Part shown: piece by piece, positions 62,373 to 64,000 of the stretch
Layout: each line of letters starts with the position of its first letter
Position numbering within the stretch: position 1 is the first letter of the stretch
NCBI GenBank assembly: GCA_947846985.1
Contig: CANTUZ010000008.1
Coordinates: forward strand, 41,992,817 to 42,056,816
Length of the DNA stretch: 64,000 nt
Reading direction: 5' to 3'
From: Fratercula arctica
Taxonomy: Eukaryota; Chordata; Aves; Charadriiformes; Alcidae
Program-made: the position numbers and the translations under genes
The notes under the pieces: generated by a model
Databases searched by the model: none
Seen by the model: only the letters and a program-made list of their open reading frames with translations
Told to the model about the DNA's origin: nothing

Positions 62373-62510
62373 CAATCACAGAATCACAGAACTGCCCAGG
62401 TCGGAAGGGACCTTTCAGATCATCGAGTCCAACCATCGACCGAACTCTGACAAACCCATCACTAACCCATATCTCTAAGCACTGTGTCTGCCCGGCTTTT
62501 AAACACCTCC
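62373..62510 (-). mobile_element. CR1 LINE 3' end, minus strand
   Basis: The plus strand starts with AATCACAGAATCACAGAACT, the reverse complement of a CR1 terminus, and continues through GGTCGGAAGGGACCTTTCAG to GGCTTTTAAACACCTCC, where the match stops abruptly. It is the same subfamily as 27845 and 56670, inserted in the opposite orientation. Confidence 0.92.
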
Positions 62511-64000
62511 TTAGTTCAGAAATCTTGGCTGGCTTCCCTTCCAAGGCCCTGATGGGGCAAAAATAATAAAAGTCCGGTACAAAGCTCAGTGCAAAGTCTC
62601 TAAACCTTTGATTGGGCTGATGGAGGTCCCACGGCCATAGTGATGTCCTTTGCTGTATGAGCTGGTAAGTGTTAGCATTGAGCTGTCGCAGGGACTCGGG
62701 CCGCGGGCAGATGGATGGGAAGGAGTTCTGCTGCTGCAGAGGAGAACGTGGTACCCGAAATAAGGAAACGTAGGAGTAGTTAATCCTGGCTGCTGAAACC
62801 CATGCGTGTTCTGTTGTGGGTCTTAATGGAGGCAGGATTTTAGCTCTGCGAAGTGTATGGTTGCTCTTAACCTGCTCTGTAAGCCCTTCTCACACTACGT
62901 GCTTATGGCAAGGTATTACCTGGGATCCCTTGTTATTTCCCTTTGACTTACTTTATATTCTGCTATGCACTTCCATCTCTTTTGAGAAAAAAATGCTGCG
63001 CGAATGCCTTACGGGCTCTTTCTCTTTCAGTGACCTTTTTTTATGCCTTTAAAGAAGTTTCCCTAGGTCCAAGTCTGCTTTCTGTCTTGAATACTGACCT
63101 TAGAGTTATGCCATCTCATTGTCGCTGCACGAGACTTCTCAGCTATCAAAGCTCACCCACAGGACTCAAAGTATTCCTAACTCAGAAACACCTTGCCTTT
63201 TATGTCCTCCTCCCCTTCCCCCACCTCGCTCCACATGAGCTTTCTAATTTCACAAGCAAACTCCGTTCCGCTGTGAATTTCGATGAGCGGTTTACCTGTT
63301 TCATGGTAAAAATTGTTCTTCAAATTTAAATGTCTTTTTCACTGTGACTGTCATAATATTTTCCATTTGAGGCTGAGACTCCACTGTGGGTTTTCTGTGT
63401 CATCTGTATGAATCTGAGCTTAAATGCGTGGAAATTCTGACATTTCAGTAAGAAATATAAAGTGGTTTTTTATATTATTCGAGTTAGCTGTTTCATAGGT
63501 ATGGCCGCTGGGTTTTGCCCAGTGCCCTGGTCTTTCCCAGTTCAACAGCAGATCGGAGGTTTCTCAAGATTTTGGGCTTGTTTGCATTCACTGTGTTGTG
63601 TCATTTCTATGAGAATGAGTGATGGTAATTTTTTATCAGATTGCTTACCCTGAAAAGGTGATAAAGGAATAATTACCCCAAACCAGGGATTTCCAAACTG
63701 ACTTTGCTTGGGTGCCACTGCCGTTGGCAGAGGTGGTTACGTACAGTGCCGAGCATGGTGTCCCTGGACCACGGTCTTCAGTGAGGATCTCGGAGAAGGT
63801 TCATACCAAGCAAGGTGAGCCAAACTTTGAGCGGCTTCACAGTGGAAATGGCTCTGTGGTGGAAAGAGCTGCCTTCAGTGGGGGCTGGGGGAGGGTTTTG
63901 GTAGGCTTATAGCACTGTTGAACTCTTTGCCTTCAAGTCAGTGGCCTATAGACCAAGACTGCTCATGTGCAGTAGTGCAGGCCCCATGATTGGGGGGTAA

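Noticed and set aside
62123..62566. 147-codon open frame
   Set aside because: Its C-terminal half is antisense CR1 sequence, so it is not a gene.

Overview
This is vertebrate genomic DNA, almost certainly from a bird. Two split exons of a C2H2 zinc-finger gene of the Ikaros family sit in otherwise intronic sequence. The interspersed repeats are mainly CR1 LINE 3' ends, the dominant repeat of bird genomes, in at least six clear copies plus one or two decayed ones. No Alu, B1 or L1 is seen. I cannot name the species.

The gene is IKZF2 (Helios), on the + strand and incomplete at both ends. Exon A (33024-33290) encodes an acidic N-terminal stretch and zinc finger 1. Exon B (42985-43152) encodes zinc fingers 2 and 3. 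They join in phase 1 across a complete 9,694-bp intron with consensus GT..AG ends. The protein matches Helios rather than Ikaros or Aiolos, notably in the Phe-His-Cys start of finger 2 and the Pro-Phe spacer of finger 3. The N-terminal exons upstream, and the downstream exons for finger 4 and the C-terminal dimerisation fingers, were not found and should lie outside the window.

Layout: 1-33023 is the 3' part of a long upstream intron; it holds CR1 copies at 11.3, 27.8 and 28.5 kb, simple repeats and ancient repeat remnants. 33024-33290 is exon A. 33291-42984 is an intron with one short CR1, a decayed palindromic repeat and AT-rich unique sequence. 42985-43152 is exon B. 43153-64000 is the 5' part of the next intron; it holds a decayed CR1 at 50.8 kb, younger CR1 copies at 56.7 and 62.4 kb, SINE-like remnants and several GC-rich patches.

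I saw no second gene, RNA gene, CRISPR array, provirus or operon-like structure, and no evidence of a new biological system. The most interesting points concern splicing. Both exons are phase 1 at both ends and can be skipped in frame. Exon A also contains an in-frame internal donor whose use would remove exactly 26 codons covering finger 1, matching a short Helios isoform I recall from mammals. All repeat assignments were made by eye, so boundaries are approximate.
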